Shown here in pieces: positions 54,557 to 63,405 of a DNA stretch of 64,000 nucleotides (position 1 is the stretch's first letter; the number at the start of each line of letters is the position of its first letter). Below the pieces are notes generated by a model. The model saw nothing but the letters and a program-made list of their open reading frames with translations, did no database searches and had not been told where the DNA came from. Source of the stretch: Niveispirillum lacus (lineage in GTDB: Bacteria > Pseudomonadota > Alphaproteobacteria > Azospirillales > Azospirillaceae). The stretch covers positions 16,769 to 80,768 of the forward strand of contig NZ_NOXU01000021.1 of NCBI RefSeq assembly GCF_002251795.1, written 5' to 3'. A program made the position numbers and the translations under genes.

Positions 54557-56458
54557 ATGAACATCGTGATGTTTGAAACTGAAGCGTGGCAAGAGGCCTT
54601 CTGCCAGCGTTTGGTACCGCATCAGCAGATACGCTGCGTCACCGCCCCGTTGAGCGCGGCGAATGCCGATATGTTCGCCGATGCCGAGGTGATTTCGACC
54701 TTTATCGACAGCAAGCTGGACGCGCCGACACTCTTGTCACTGCGCAAATTGCAGCTGATCGCGACACGGTCGACCGGCTATGACCATATTGACCTGGATG
54801 CCTGCCGCGCAGCAGGCGTTACCGTGTGCAACGTTCCCAATTATGGCGATCCGACCGTTGCGGAATATACGTTTGCCCTGCTGCTGGCCTTGTTCCGCAA
54901 GGTGCCGGCGGCAGTAGAGCGCACGCGACGGGGCGATTTTTCTCAAAGCGGCCTTCGCGGTTCCGATCTGGCGGGAAAAACGATGGGCGTTATCGGCGCC
55001 GGCCGCATCGGCCAGCGCGTGATCCGTATCGCACGGGCATTCGGGATGAGCGTTCTGGCCTTCGACGCCCGGCCCGACAAGGGGCTGGAGGTACAACTGG
55101 GCATGCGCTTCGTGACACTGAACCAGGTGCTGAAACGCAGCGACGTGGTGAGCCTGCATGTGCCCGGCGGCGCTGGCACGCATGAATTAATCTCTGCCCA
55201 GAAACTGGCCCTGATGAAGCCTGAAGCGGTATTGATCAATACCGCACGCGGCGACGTGGTCGATACCGAGGCGCTGATCCGCGCCCTGGCAGAGCAACGG
55301 ATCGCCGGTGCCGCCCTGGACGTGTTCAGCCAGGAATCCTGGCTGCGCGACGAGGCGGAGATTTTTCGCCCTAATGCTGACCCTACGATATCGGGCCTTC
55401 GGATGCTGGCAGCCGACAGAGCCCTGCTTTGCATACCCAACGTTATCGCCTCGGCCCATATCGCTTATGACACGCATGAGGCCGTCAGCCGAATTCTTGA
55501 CATTACCCTGGCCAATATTTCCGCTTTTGCGGCGGGGCGGCCGGAGAATCTGGTGGGCGAACCCATCATCAGGCCATCCACGGCCCTGGTCGCGTTCAAA
55601 GTATCGCATGCAAGCACTCCTGATCTTTCGGTGGGGTTCGAGACCGCCATCGCCCCGCTGATCGACGATGTCCGGCGCCACACCGCAGCGTTTCTCAACA
55701 CACCGGACGCACCTTGCGTGCATGCCCTCCGCGGCGCGCTTCGCCGCACGCGCGCCTGCATCCTTATGTTCAGGACGCTGCTGCCAGCGAAGGATTGCCG
55801 CTGGGTTCGCCGCGAACTGGGACGCTTTAGCCGCCAATTGGGGCCGGTTCGCGACCTTGACGTGCTGATCGGACGGCATTCGGCTGATGTCTTGGCCGGT
55901 CCTGCCCGCATCGACAAGACGACCCTGGATGAAACCGTCTGGTATGCGCGTGCCGTCGCGGCGGCTGTTGCGCAGCGCCACGCCCGGACCGCACGCGTGA
56001 CTATCATGGTCGAGGGGTTGAGCGATTGGCTGCAGGCACAAACCTGCGCAGCGACCGGCGATGCGCTGTCCACTCATATGACCGAGTGGCTGTTGTCGGC
56101 GGATGCGCGGGCGAGGAAGGTCGGCAACCTTAACATCAGTCGCGGTACCAACACTCGCCACCGGCTGCGGCGGCATCTCCGGACCCTGCGCGACAATGCG
56201 GAAGTGTTCCTACGGCTCCATAACCCAAGGATCGGCGGTGCCTATGTCGCGGCACTTGATGACCTGCATACCCTGTTGGGTGACATCAACGATAACGCCG
56301 TCGTTGTCAGGCTAGAAAGGAAGCTAAAATCGCCGATGCCGACGGTTGGATTGACGCATCTACACCGTACGCGTTCCGACAGGCTGAAGGCGGCGTGGGT
56401 CCGCTTCGAAACGCTGGCCGCACCATGGGCCGCCCCTGACACGGCCAGAGCTGGTTAG
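54557..56458 (+). CDS. D-2-hydroxyacid dehydrogenase fused to a CHAD domain
   Basis: 633 residues from ATG 54557 (agagagg upstream). Residues about 1-335 are a complete D-lactate/2-hydroxyacid dehydrogenase: NAD loop GVIGAGRIGQRV (about 144), catalytic Arg in INTARGDVVDTEAL (about 231), Glu in the following strand, and His in ASAHIAYDTHEA (about 300). Residues about 350-625 are a CHAD domain: VHALRGALRRTRACILMF, VRDLDVLIGRH and HRLRRHLRTLRDNAEVF, with the conserved basic residues that bind polyphosphate in this family. I know of no standard family with this fusion. It suggests control of a fermentative dehydrogenase by polyphosphate, or tethering to granules. The frame is continuous across the junction. 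Confidence 0.85.
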   Translation: MNIVMFETEAWQEAFCQRLVPHQQIRCVTAPLSAANADMFADAEVISTFIDSKLDAPTLLSLRKLQLIATRSTGYDHIDLDACRAAGVTVCNVPNYGDPTVAEYTFALLLALFRKVPAAVERTRRGDFSQSGLRGSDLAGKTMGVIGAGRIGQRVIRIARAFGMSVLAFDARPDKGLEVQLGMRFVTLNQVLKRSDVVSLHVPGGAGTHELISAQKLALMKPEAVLINTARGDVVDTEALIRALAEQRIAGAALDVFSQESWLRDEAEIFRPNADPTISGLRMLAADRALLCIPNVIASAHIAYDTHEAVSRILDITLANISAFAAGRPENLVGEPIIRPSTALVAFKVSHASTPDLSVGFETAIAPLIDDVRRHTAAFLNTPDAPCVHALRGALRRTRACILMFRTLLPAKDCRWVRRELGRFSRQLGPVRDLDVLIGRHSADVLAGPARIDKTTLDETVWYARAVAAAVAQRHARTARVTIMVEGLSDWLQAQTCAATGDALSTHMTEWLLSADARARKVGNLNISRGTNTRHRLRRHLRTLRDNAEVFLRLHNPRIGGAYVAALDDLHTLLGDINDNAVVVRLERKLKSPMPTVGLTHLHRTRSDRLKAAWVRFETLAAPWAAPDTARAG

Positions 56459-56610
56459 TTTCCGATCCTATGATGCTGCTGGGCGGCACCATGCTGATGG
56501 GGCCCAGGTTCGCCGGCGCGCCTGACGACGCGGATATCTCACGGCTGATCGTCTATCTGCGCTGCACCCAGACCGGTCTTCCACATTGCCTGCCGACAGG
56601 AGCCGCTGAC

Positions 56611-56727
56611 ATGGTGTCTTTCCACCTAAATGGAAGGACGGCCATTGTAAGCACGCAGCCGGATACGCCAATGCTCTGGGCGATCCGCGATTTGATCGGC
56701 CTGAAGTGGTGTTCTGGGGTGCGGTAA
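56611..56727 (+). pseudogene. N-terminal fragment of isoquinoline 1-oxidoreductase alpha (2Fe-2S) subunit
   Basis: ATG 56611 has aggag eight bases upstream. The 38 codons MVSFHLNGRTAIVST, PDTPMLWAIRDLIGLK match the start of IorA-type ferredoxin subunits ('l.vNG....v..dpdtpLLwvlRdelgLtGtKygCG'). The sequence then reads WCSGVR and stops exactly where the first Fe-S cysteine motif should be. The rest of the gene is not recognisable downstream. A gene stump with its ribosome site left intact. Confidence 0.7.
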
Positions 56728-56883
56728 CGATGGGGATCACGGCCATTACTGGCAATATCGTCGGTCATGCGGTTAAACGGTCCTGTGACGGGGAAAGCCC
56801 GACCGCCATGCGTAGATTCCGCCCCTGCCGGACTTTGCTGCGGTGACATAGCCTTAACGGCCCGTTCTCTTTTGAAAGCCGAT

Positions 56884-57615
56884 ATGATGAGCCATCATTC
56901 TCCCGCCCCCGCATCGCCGCTACTCACCAATGCCTATGCCGCCACCACGGGGCAGAACCGGCGGACCCTTGACGCCATTTTCCGGCATCCGGTGGCGCAT
57001 AATCTGGCCTGGCGCGATGTTGTCGGATTATTGACCGGGATCGGTGACATCGATCACCGGCGCAGCGGCGAATATTCACTGCATGCCGGTGGAGAGCATA
57101 TTCTTATCGACCGTCAACATGACAAGGAAGTGACCACCGACAATCTCATCAAGTTGCGGAATCTGTTTACGCGAACGGGCTGGGCACCCGATGCGCCCCC
57201 CCTTCATCCGGCACATCCCTCACCCGCCACGATCATCGTCATTGATCATGCCGATGCCAAGGTGCTGACGTTAGCCGGGTCAGAGGATGATCTTCCGCAT
57301 ACATCAGCCCAGGGGGAAGAGCTTCACCATTTCGTTCACCATATCAAGCGGATCGGGCCAGATCGCGACCGCGAAGAGACCTTTCCCGGCGACACGCAAT
57401 TCTTCTCGCGCATTGCCGATGCCATCGGTCAAAACGGGCGTATTGTGCTGATCGGCCACGGCAAGGGCCAGAGCAACGAGGCACACAATCTGTGCAATTA
57501 CCTTCAGGCGCATAACAAGGGCGCCTATGCGCGGATAGCCACCACTCTGGTGGCAGACCTTTCGCATCTGACGACAGCGGAGCTGCTGCAACTCGGGCGG
57601 AAGGCACTGATGTGA
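56884..57615 (+). CDS. Conserved hypothetical stress-locus protein (release-factor-like C-terminal half)
   Basis: 243 residues (ATG 56884, or 56887). The N-terminal ~95 residues read DAIFRHPVAHNLAWRDVVGLL, SLHAGGEHILIDR, LIKLRNLFTRTGW, a segment seen in conserved hypothetical proteins of Actinobacteria and Alphaproteobacteria. The C-terminal part ATIIVIDHADAKVLTL, RIVLIGHGKGQSNEAHNL and LVADLSHLTTAELLQLGR resembles bacterial relatives of the eRF1/Pelota domain (baeRF type). No membrane segment. It sits between the CHAD fusion and the Crp/Fnr regulator. Function unknown; the similarity is from pattern recognition. Confidence 0.65.
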   Translation: MMSHHSPAPASPLLTNAYAATTGQNRRTLDAIFRHPVAHNLAWRDVVGLLTGIGDIDHRRSGEYSLHAGGEHILIDRQHDKEVTTDNLIKLRNLFTRTGWAPDAPPLHPAHPSPATIIVIDHADAKVLTLAGSEDDLPHTSAQGEELHHFVHHIKRIGPDRDREETFPGDTQFFSRIADAIGQNGRIVLIGHGKGQSNEAHNLCNYLQAHNKGAYARIATTLVADLSHLTTAELLQLGRKALM

Positions 57616-57823
57616 CCCGCAATCGCCGGCGGCTGCAAAAGCATCGTAAACCGTCTAGTTCGCTCTACGAACGAACCAATGGCGGGACCGGTTACAAACC
57701 AAATTTCGGTTTAACGGGCCTGGATCAGCGTAAACGCTCTCCTGCCGGCCCTAGGGTTAAGGGTTAGGGGCGGCATGATCCGCCCAAACGGCGCCGATCG
57801 CGCCAAGAAAGGATTGGCATTGG

Positions 57824-58609
57824 GTGATTGCCCCGCACACGCCCTTCGCGCGCAAGCTGGGAGCCTTTGTCGCCCTCTCTGACATGGAATTGCAGTTGCT
57901 TGACCAGCTGCACAGCCGGCGCCGGTTCTTCCCGGCACGGCAGGACATGATCTATGAGGGCCAGATTGAGCGGTCAGCCTATATCCTCGCCTCTGGCTGG
58001 GTGTGCTCCTACAAGCTCCTGCCGGGTGGCACGCGCCAAGTCGTCGACTTCCAGATTCCGGGCGATTTTCTGGGTCTGCGCTCGGTTCTCTTCCGCAAAG
58101 CCGACCACAATATCGAGCCGATCACCCGGGTGCAGGCGTCGGAGGTTCAGGTGTGTGATCTGCTGGAGGCCGTCAACACGGCCCCCCGGCTGGGTGCGGC
58201 GTTGCTATGGGCTGCCTCCCGCGATGAGGCGATGGTCGTGGAACACCTGGTCGGCATCGGGCGGCGCGACGCAAAACAGCGGATGGCGCATCTCCTGCTC
58301 GAACTCGGCGCGCGCCTGAAACTTGTGGGGCTTGCGTCGAACGATGGCTACACTTGTCCATTGACACAATACCTGCTGGCCGACGCCCTTGGCCTCAGCG
58401 CCGTTCACGTTAACCGTGTGCTGCGCGAATTGCGCGAGGATGGGCTGGTCACGTTTCAGCAAAGCAAGGTCACCTTCGGGGATTTTGACGGCATGGTGGC
58501 ATTCTCCAAGTTTGATCGGCATTACCTTGATCATGATGGTCCGTTGATGACATGGCCCGGTGGCGGTCCCTCCTCCATCCAGATGCTCACCGGCCTGCCC
58601 GGCCCTTAA
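57824..58609 (+). CDS. Crp/Fnr-family transcription regulator
   Basis: 261 residues from GTG 57824 (aaagga 13 bases upstream). cAMP-binding-fold sensor about 20-140 (IYEGQIERSAYILASGWVCSYKLL, VVDFQIPGDFLGL) and a Crp-type helix-turn-helix about 170-225 (LTQYLLADALGLSAVHVNRVLRELREDGLV). The four-cysteine N-terminal pattern of oxygen-sensing FNR is absent, so the signal is not direct Fe-S oxygen sensing. It likely controls the neighbouring stress genes. The next gene is the P-type ATPase, 248 bp downstream on the same strand. Confidence 0.88.
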   Translation: MIAPHTPFARKLGAFVALSDMELQLLDQLHSRRRFFPARQDMIYEGQIERSAYILASGWVCSYKLLPGGTRQVVDFQIPGDFLGLRSVLFRKADHNIEPITRVQASEVQVCDLLEAVNTAPRLGAALLWAASRDEAMVVEHLVGIGRRDAKQRMAHLLLELGARLKLVGLASNDGYTCPLTQYLLADALGLSAVHVNRVLRELREDGLVTFQQSKVTFGDFDGMVAFSKFDRHYLDHDGPLMTWPGGGPSSIQMLTGLPGP

Positions 58610-58817
58610 AAGATGGAGGGGAAGCGATGCCTCGGCTGGGGGGCATCGCCGCGTTCCTCTGGTCGGCTTTGCCGGCACGATGTCCGGCCTGACCAGGATA
58701 GTCAGCGTTGGTGCAGGTTACGAACCGCACCCTTGGCAGGGTGAGCATTGGCTCTGCGCGGCCTGCCAAGGGCCACTGATTCAGGTCAGTGCGGACACAA
58801 CCGGGACGTGCGAGCAT

Positions 58818-58843
58818 GATCGGCGCGACCGACCGCGCCGATC
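58818..58843 (+). repeat. Inverted repeat just upstream of the Ca2+ ATPase gene
   Basis: gatcggcgcg (58818-58827) and cgcgccgatc (58834-58843) form a 10-bp perfect hairpin ending two bases before the gggaaagg ribosome site of the next gene. It may affect translation or bind a regulator. Confidence 0.55.
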
Positions 58844-58857
58844 AGGGAAAGGTAAGC

Positions 58858-61431
58858 ATGACACACTCTACCACGTCCCTTCCCGTCGGCCTGACCCAAA
58901 CGGAGGCGACCGCCCGGATTACCGCCGAGGGGCCCAACGAGCTGCCAAGAGCGAGACGGCGGTCACCTTTGCGAATCGTCTTCGATGTGCTGCGCGAACC
59001 GATGTTGGCCCTGCTGCTGGCCGGAGGGGTGGTCTATCTGTTGCTGGGCAGCAGGGAGGAAGCGTTGATCCTGCTGGCCTTCGCCTGCCTGTCGGTCGGC
59101 ATCACCGTGGTGCAGGAAGCACGGACCGAGCGTGTGCTGGAAGCCTTGCGCGACCTGACCAGTCCGCGTGCATTGGTCATCCGCGACGGCCAACGCCAGC
59201 GGATCGCGGGCCGCGATGTGGTACGGGGTGATGTGATCGTGCTGGCGGAGGGCGATCGAGTGCCCGCCGATGCATCGCTGATCGTGGCGCAGGACCTGTC
59301 GGCGGACGAATCCCTGCTGACGGGCGAGGCCGTCCCGGTGCGCAAACTGGCGGGAACAGCGACAGCGGCTACACCAGGGGGCGAGGATCAGCCGATAGTC
59401 TATTCCGGCAGCCTGATCGTGCGGGGCACCGGGATCGCTTGCGTGACCGCGACTGGCACTGCCAGCGCAATCGGCCGGATCGGCACCTCACTCAGCCTGC
59501 TGGAGACGGAGACGCCGCACCTGCAACTCCAGATGCGCAGGCTGGTCATTGCCTTTGCCGCCTTGGGGGCAGCTGTCAGCATGGCTGTGGTGGCGCTTTA
59601 TGGTCTTTTGCGCGGTGGCTGGCTTGATGGGATACTCGCCGGGATTGCCGTCGGCATGTCGATGCTGCCCGAAGAGTTTCCGATGGTGCTGGCCGTCTTC
59701 ATGGCGATGGGCGCTTGGCGGATTTCCCGGATGCGGGTACTGACGCGGCGGGCATCAGCCATCGAGACGCTGGGTGCGGCGTCGGTTCTGTGTACCGACA
59801 AGACCGGCACCCTGACCGAGAACCGCATGACGATTGCCGAATTGCGCTTGCCCGATGGCGCGGTGGCCAAGGTCGGCACGACGCTGCCAGAGGCGTTCCG
59901 CGAACTGGTGGCGGCGGGAGTGATGGCCTCGGCCCCCGAACCCTATGACCCAATGGAAAAAGCGTTTCACGCCTTGGCCAAGAATGACCTTCGCCCCAGC
60001 GGAACCCTGACCAGCGCGGCGCGGCATCTCGTGCGCATTTATCCCCTATCGCCCGGGCTGCTGGCCATGTCGCAGGCATGGGCCGCAGATAACGGCTGGC
60101 AGATCGCAGCCAAAGGCGCACCGGAGGCGATGGCGGGGCTGTGCCGGTTGAACGATGCGACCCTCGCAAGATTGACGGCGCAGCTTGATCAGATGGCGCG
60201 ATCGGGCCTGCGCGTGCTGGGCGTCGCCTCGGCGACGCATCAAGGCGCCCTGCCCGACGATCACCGCGATTTCCGCTTTCGGTTTCTTGGACTTGTGGGT
60301 CTGGCCGACCCCCTGCGCGCCTCGGTCCCCGACGCTGTCGCACAGTGCCGCAGCGCGGGCATACGCGTCATCATGATCACCGGCGATTACCCTGCCACCG
60401 CTCAGGCCATCGCAGCCGAGGCTGGGTTGCAAGGCGACCGCGTGATCACCGGGCCGGACCTTGCCGCCATGACGGATGCTGAACTGGCAATCGCGGTCAA
60501 GGACACCATGATCTTCGCCCGCATCCTGCCGGAACAGAAGTTACGTATCGTGACGGCACTTAAATCCGCCGGCTGCGTGGTGGCGATGACCGGCGACGGC
60601 GTGAACGACGCACCGTCGCTCAAGGCTGCGCATATTGGCATCGCCATGGGTGGGCGGGGGACGGATGTGGCGCGAGAAGCCGCCTCCATCGTGCTTCTCG
60701 ACGACGATTTCGGGTCCATCGTCACCACCGTGCGCCTCGGTCGCCGCATCTACGACAACCTGCGCAAGGCGATGAGCTTCATTCTAGCCGTTCACGTCCC
60801 TATCGCAGGGTTGGCGTTGATGCCGCTAATGTTCGGCCTGCCGATCCTCTTCGGTCCCATGCACATCGCCTTTCTGGAGATGGTGATCGACCCCGTCTGC
60901 TCCCTCGTCTTCGAGGCTGAGACGGAAGAAAAGGGTATCATGGCTCGGCTCCCGCGGCCGCCGACCGAACCACTGTTTTCCGGCCCCACCATCGTCTGGA
61001 GCTTGGTGCAAGGTCTGCTGGTCCTGGCCGTGACGGCGACGATCCTTGCCCTCGCCCCGGGCTATGGGCTGACGACCGATCAGGTGCGGGGCATGACCTT
61101 TGCTGCCCTTGTCTTCGCCATTGTTGCGCTGATCCTGGTGAACCGGTCGCAGTCGACCTCAATTCTCACGGCTATCACACGCCCCAACCGGGCCTTGGCG
61201 ATGGTGCTGCCCATCGTGGTCGCCTTTCTGACCGTCACCCTGTTCTGGCCGAGCGCCCGCAAGCTGTTCGGCTTTGCCGCACTCGATCCGATGTATCTTG
61301 CTGTGCCACCGCTGGCGGGCCTGACGGTTCTTGTCATGCTGGAGTTGATCAAGCCCATCTGGGGTCGGGCGGTTCAGCGCGGCAAGGCGGCGGGTTTGAC
61401 TCTGCCGTCCGGAAAATCGGCGCTCTACTGA
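58858..61431 (+). CDS. Cation-translocating P-type ATPase (Ca2+-type, P2A-like)
   Basis: 857 residues from ATG 58858 (ggaaagg upstream). N-terminal cation ATPase domain (LTQTEATARITAEGPNELP), A domain with LLTGEAVPV, TM4 MSMLPEEFPMVLAVF, phosphorylation motif CTDKTGTLTENRM, N domain AAKGAPEAM, hinge MTGDGVNDAPSLKAAHIGIAMG, and C-terminal helices. PEEFP and MTGDGVNDAP place it in the P2-type/HAD-IC cation ATPases; Ca2+ export is the usual assignment, Mn2+ possible. It is a different subfamily from the MgtA-like gene at 42902. Confidence 0.88.
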   Translation: MTHSTTSLPVGLTQTEATARITAEGPNELPRARRRSPLRIVFDVLREPMLALLLAGGVVYLLLGSREEALILLAFACLSVGITVVQEARTERVLEALRDLTSPRALVIRDGQRQRIAGRDVVRGDVIVLAEGDRVPADASLIVAQDLSADESLLTGEAVPVRKLAGTATAATPGGEDQPIVYSGSLIVRGTGIACVTATGTASAIGRIGTSLSLLETETPHLQLQMRRLVIAFAALGAAVSMAVVALYGLLRGGWLDGILAGIAVGMSMLPEEFPMVLAVFMAMGAWRISRMRVLTRRASAIETLGAASVLCTDKTGTLTENRMTIAELRLPDGAVAKVGTTLPEAFRELVAAGVMASAPEPYDPMEKAFHALAKNDLRPSGTLTSAARHLVRIYPLSPGLLAMSQAWAADNGWQIAAKGAPEAMAGLCRLNDATLARLTAQLDQMARSGLRVLGVASATHQGALPDDHRDFRFRFLGLVGLADPLRASVPDAVAQCRSAGIRVIMITGDYPATAQAIAAEAGLQGDRVITGPDLAAMTDAELAIAVKDTMIFARILPEQKLRIVTALKSAGCVVAMTGDGVNDAPSLKAAHIGIAMGGRGTDVAREAASIVLLDDDFGSIVTTVRLGRRIYDNLRKAMSFILAVHVPIAGLALMPLMFGLPILFGPMHIAFLEMVIDPVCSLVFEAETEEKGIMARLPRPPTEPLFSGPTIVWSLVQGLLVLAVTATILALAPGYGLTTDQVRGMTFAALVFAIVALILVNRSQSTSILTAITRPNRALAMVLPIVVAFLTVTLFWPSARKLFGFAALDPMYLAVPPLAGLTVLVMLELIKPIWGRAVQRGKAAGLTLPSGKSALY

Positions 61432-61919
61432 CCTGGGGCGGCGCGGCATGCCCCCATTCTGTCGCAGGTTCGCCAGGGTCTGTCCGTACCGGACTTGAAT
61501 CGCGCCGCCATTCCCTGACCATCGCAAGCGACCGCAATCTGGCAGGAGCTTCGGTCAGCTATGCCGGACCTCCCCTGACCGACCTCTTCATGGCTGGAAG
61601 CCGGGTGGTGGTCGACGCGGCGGATGCCGGGAAACTGTTCGCAGCAGGCTACAGTGTGACGAAAGGCGCCATGGCCGTCGGCTATGCGACGGTCACCGGA
61701 TACGAGGTGACGCTGGGCACCGGAACATTGGCGGCCTTTGTGCTGCCAGGGGACTGTTTGCTGCGATGGAAGGTGGTGCAGCCGTCGCCCGCCCCCGGTC
61801 CCGCGTGGGCCCTCCATGCCCCACAAAGGTGCAGCACACTGAGCGAGGTTAGTGCCGCAGCAGTCAATTCGATGTCCACTAGGGTTAAGCAACCCTGCCC
61901 CAACGAACGAATGATATAG
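61432..61919. other. Region with an open, coding-like plus frame but no recognisable gene
   Basis: The plus-strand frame that includes ATG 61590 is open through the region and has coding-like composition (VVVDAADAGKLFAAGYSV, VTGYEVTLGTGT), up to 61919. There is no ribosome site at 61590 and the last third looks random. It may be a decayed gene. No other feature seen. Confidence 0.35.
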
Positions 61920-61922
61920 GTG

Positions 61923-62237
61923 ATGATCATGCCGCAAGATGGCAAAACCTTCAAGACCGCCGTCCCGACCGACATTGAGGGACTGGCCGCGCAGTTCTCG
62001 GAGCTGCGCGAGGACTTGGCTAAGCTGTCACATTCCGTTGCGTCGATGACCGACCGCCGCGGTCGTCAGATGGGATCGGACATCTCGGACGGCATTAGCG
62101 AAGCGTTTCACTATGCCGAGCGTAAGGGAAAGAGCGCGGAAGCCGAAGTCGAAAAGACTGTGGCAAGCCACCCGTTTTTGGCCTTGGCGCTTGCTGCCGG
62201 TGTCGGTCTGCTTATCGGCGCGATGACACAGCGGTGA
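61923..62237 (+). CDS. DUF883 (YqjD/ElaB-like) protein
   Basis: About 104 residues (ATG 61923 or 61929; GTG 61920 also in frame). A charged helical N-terminal part (LAAQFSELREDLAKLSHSV, MTDRRGRQMGSDISDG, EVEKTVASHP) is followed by one C-terminal membrane helix (LALALAAGVGLLIGAM) ending in TQR. This is the YqjD/ElaB layout, tail-anchored proteins that in E. coli tie ribosomes to the membrane in stationary phase. It overlaps the next gene by 4 bp. Confidence 0.87.
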   Translation: MIMPQDGKTFKTAVPTDIEGLAAQFSELREDLAKLSHSVASMTDRRGRQMGSDISDGISEAFHYAERKGKSAEAEVEKTVASHPFLALALAAGVGLLIGAMTQR

Positions 62238-62614
62238 CACTGCGGCATCCGCCCCCAGCGGAGGCTCTGGGGCGCGGGCTTGGCAGCGGCGCGCGCGCCG
62301 TAGTGCGGCGCGCGATGCTGATGACCACCGCCGGGGTGATCGGGGCAAGCGGATGCGGCTTTGTGGTGTTCGCGGCCTTCTCCGCGCTTCGGCTCCTGGT
62401 CGGAACGGAGATTTCGGCGCTCGGTATCGGCATCGCCCTGCTGTTGCTGGCCGGGCTGTTGGCACGCCACGCGCGGGGCCTTGAAGCGGAGAGTGCAAGA
62501 GGCGACGACCTGCCGCTGGATGCGCCGTTACCTCAGACTGATCCTGCCACACTGGCCGTCTTTACCGCGGCCTTCGTCCTTGGTCGCCGTCTGGCGGACC
62601 GCTGGCGAGGTTGA
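62234..62614 (+). CDS. Small membrane protein, phage-holin-like (YqjE-position)
   Basis: 126 residues from GTG 62234, overlapping the DUF883 stop (GTGA). Two adjacent hydrophobic segments (MLMTTAGVIGASGCGFVVFAAFSAL and ISALGIGIALLLLAGLLA) and a possible third near the C-terminus (ATLAVFTAAFVLG). In enterobacteria yqjD is followed by the holin-superfamily gene yqjE, and this gene has the same position and topology. Sequence similarity to YqjE is not clear to me. Confidence 0.65.
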   Translation: MTLRHPPPAEALGRGLGSGARAVVRRAMLMTTAGVIGASGCGFVVFAAFSALRLLVGTEISALGIGIALLLLAGLLARHARGLEAESARGDDLPLDAPLPQTDPATLAVFTAAFVLGRRLADRWRG

Positions 62615-62644
62615 TCGCAGATCCCTCAGCCCTGGAGAATCAAC

Positions 62645-62809
62645 ATGTCCCTCGGCACTATCCTGATCATCATTCTGATCATCTTCCTCTTAGGCGGGTT
62701 CAGCGGACGGTTCGGCGGCTATGGCTATGGCTATGGGCACGGCGGCGTTGGGGTGATCGGGGCGATCCTTATCATTGTCCTGGTCCTCATGCTGCTTGGC
62801 CGCATCTGA
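62645..62809 (+). CDS. DUF3309-family small membrane protein (second copy)
   Basis: 54 residues; ggag lies nine bases before ATG 62645. Two hydrophobic segments (LGTILIIILIIFLLGG and GVIGAILIIVLVLMLLG) flank a Gly/Tyr-rich loop (FGGYGYGYGHGG), with GRI at the end. Paralogue of the gene at 42397-42555, which has the same length and C-terminus but a different loop. Confidence 0.85.
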   Translation: MSLGTILIIILIIFLLGGFSGRFGGYGYGYGHGGVGVIGAILIIVLVLMLLGRI

Positions 62810-62818
62810 GGGCGGGCC

Positions 62819-63405
62819 TTGGACACGTTGAGATGGGCAGTTGGGGCGTTGGTGCTCTTGGCCACCTATGCCGGGCTTGTCGCCCTGGATTTGTGTGGGA
62901 TGCGCGGATCACAACGTTTCCCGGCCTTCCGATCCGGGTGACCGATTCCTGCCTTGCCGGGCGGGGGCAATTGAATCCCGCCTTTCTCGGCCTGATCCCG
63001 GTCGGCACGTAGGAAGGCGACGGTGACTTTGCCCGCGCCGAACTCATGCGCTGGTTTGCTGAGAGCGTCTGGTATCCCACCGCCCTTCTGCCCAGCCAAG
63101 GCGTGGTCCGGACCCTGGTCGACGCCACATCGGCTCGCGCCACGATGGTGGACGGGCCGCTGTCCCTGACGCTGCTGTGCCGCTTTGGCACAGACGGGCT
63201 TATCAGAAGCTTCCACGCCGATGCCTGTGCGGCCACGGTCGATCGGGTGGCAGTCATGCTGCCATGGGAATGCCGTATATCGGGCCGCCGGTCCGTGGGT
63301 GGCATGCTTGTGCCGATGACCGGCGAGGTCCTCTACCTGACGCGACGTGGGGAGCAGTCCTATTTCCGGGGCGCGGTCGCGCGGATTGGATACACTGTCT
63401 ACTGA
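62819..63405 (+). pseudogene. DUF6544/6920-like protein, broken by deletion, frameshift and stop
   Basis: The remnant begins with a membrane helix in one frame (TLRWAVGALVLLATYAGLVAL, from TTG 62819). It then continues in another frame with PGFVWDARITTFPGLPIRV, meets an in-frame TAG at 63010-63012, and resumes as FARAELMRWFAESVWYPTALLPSQGV to the natural end YTVY at 63405. The FVWDARI and LMRWFAE..WYPTALLP motifs are the conserved core of this family (function unknown). The ~80-100 residues expected between the helix and FVWDARI are missing. Confidence 0.75.
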
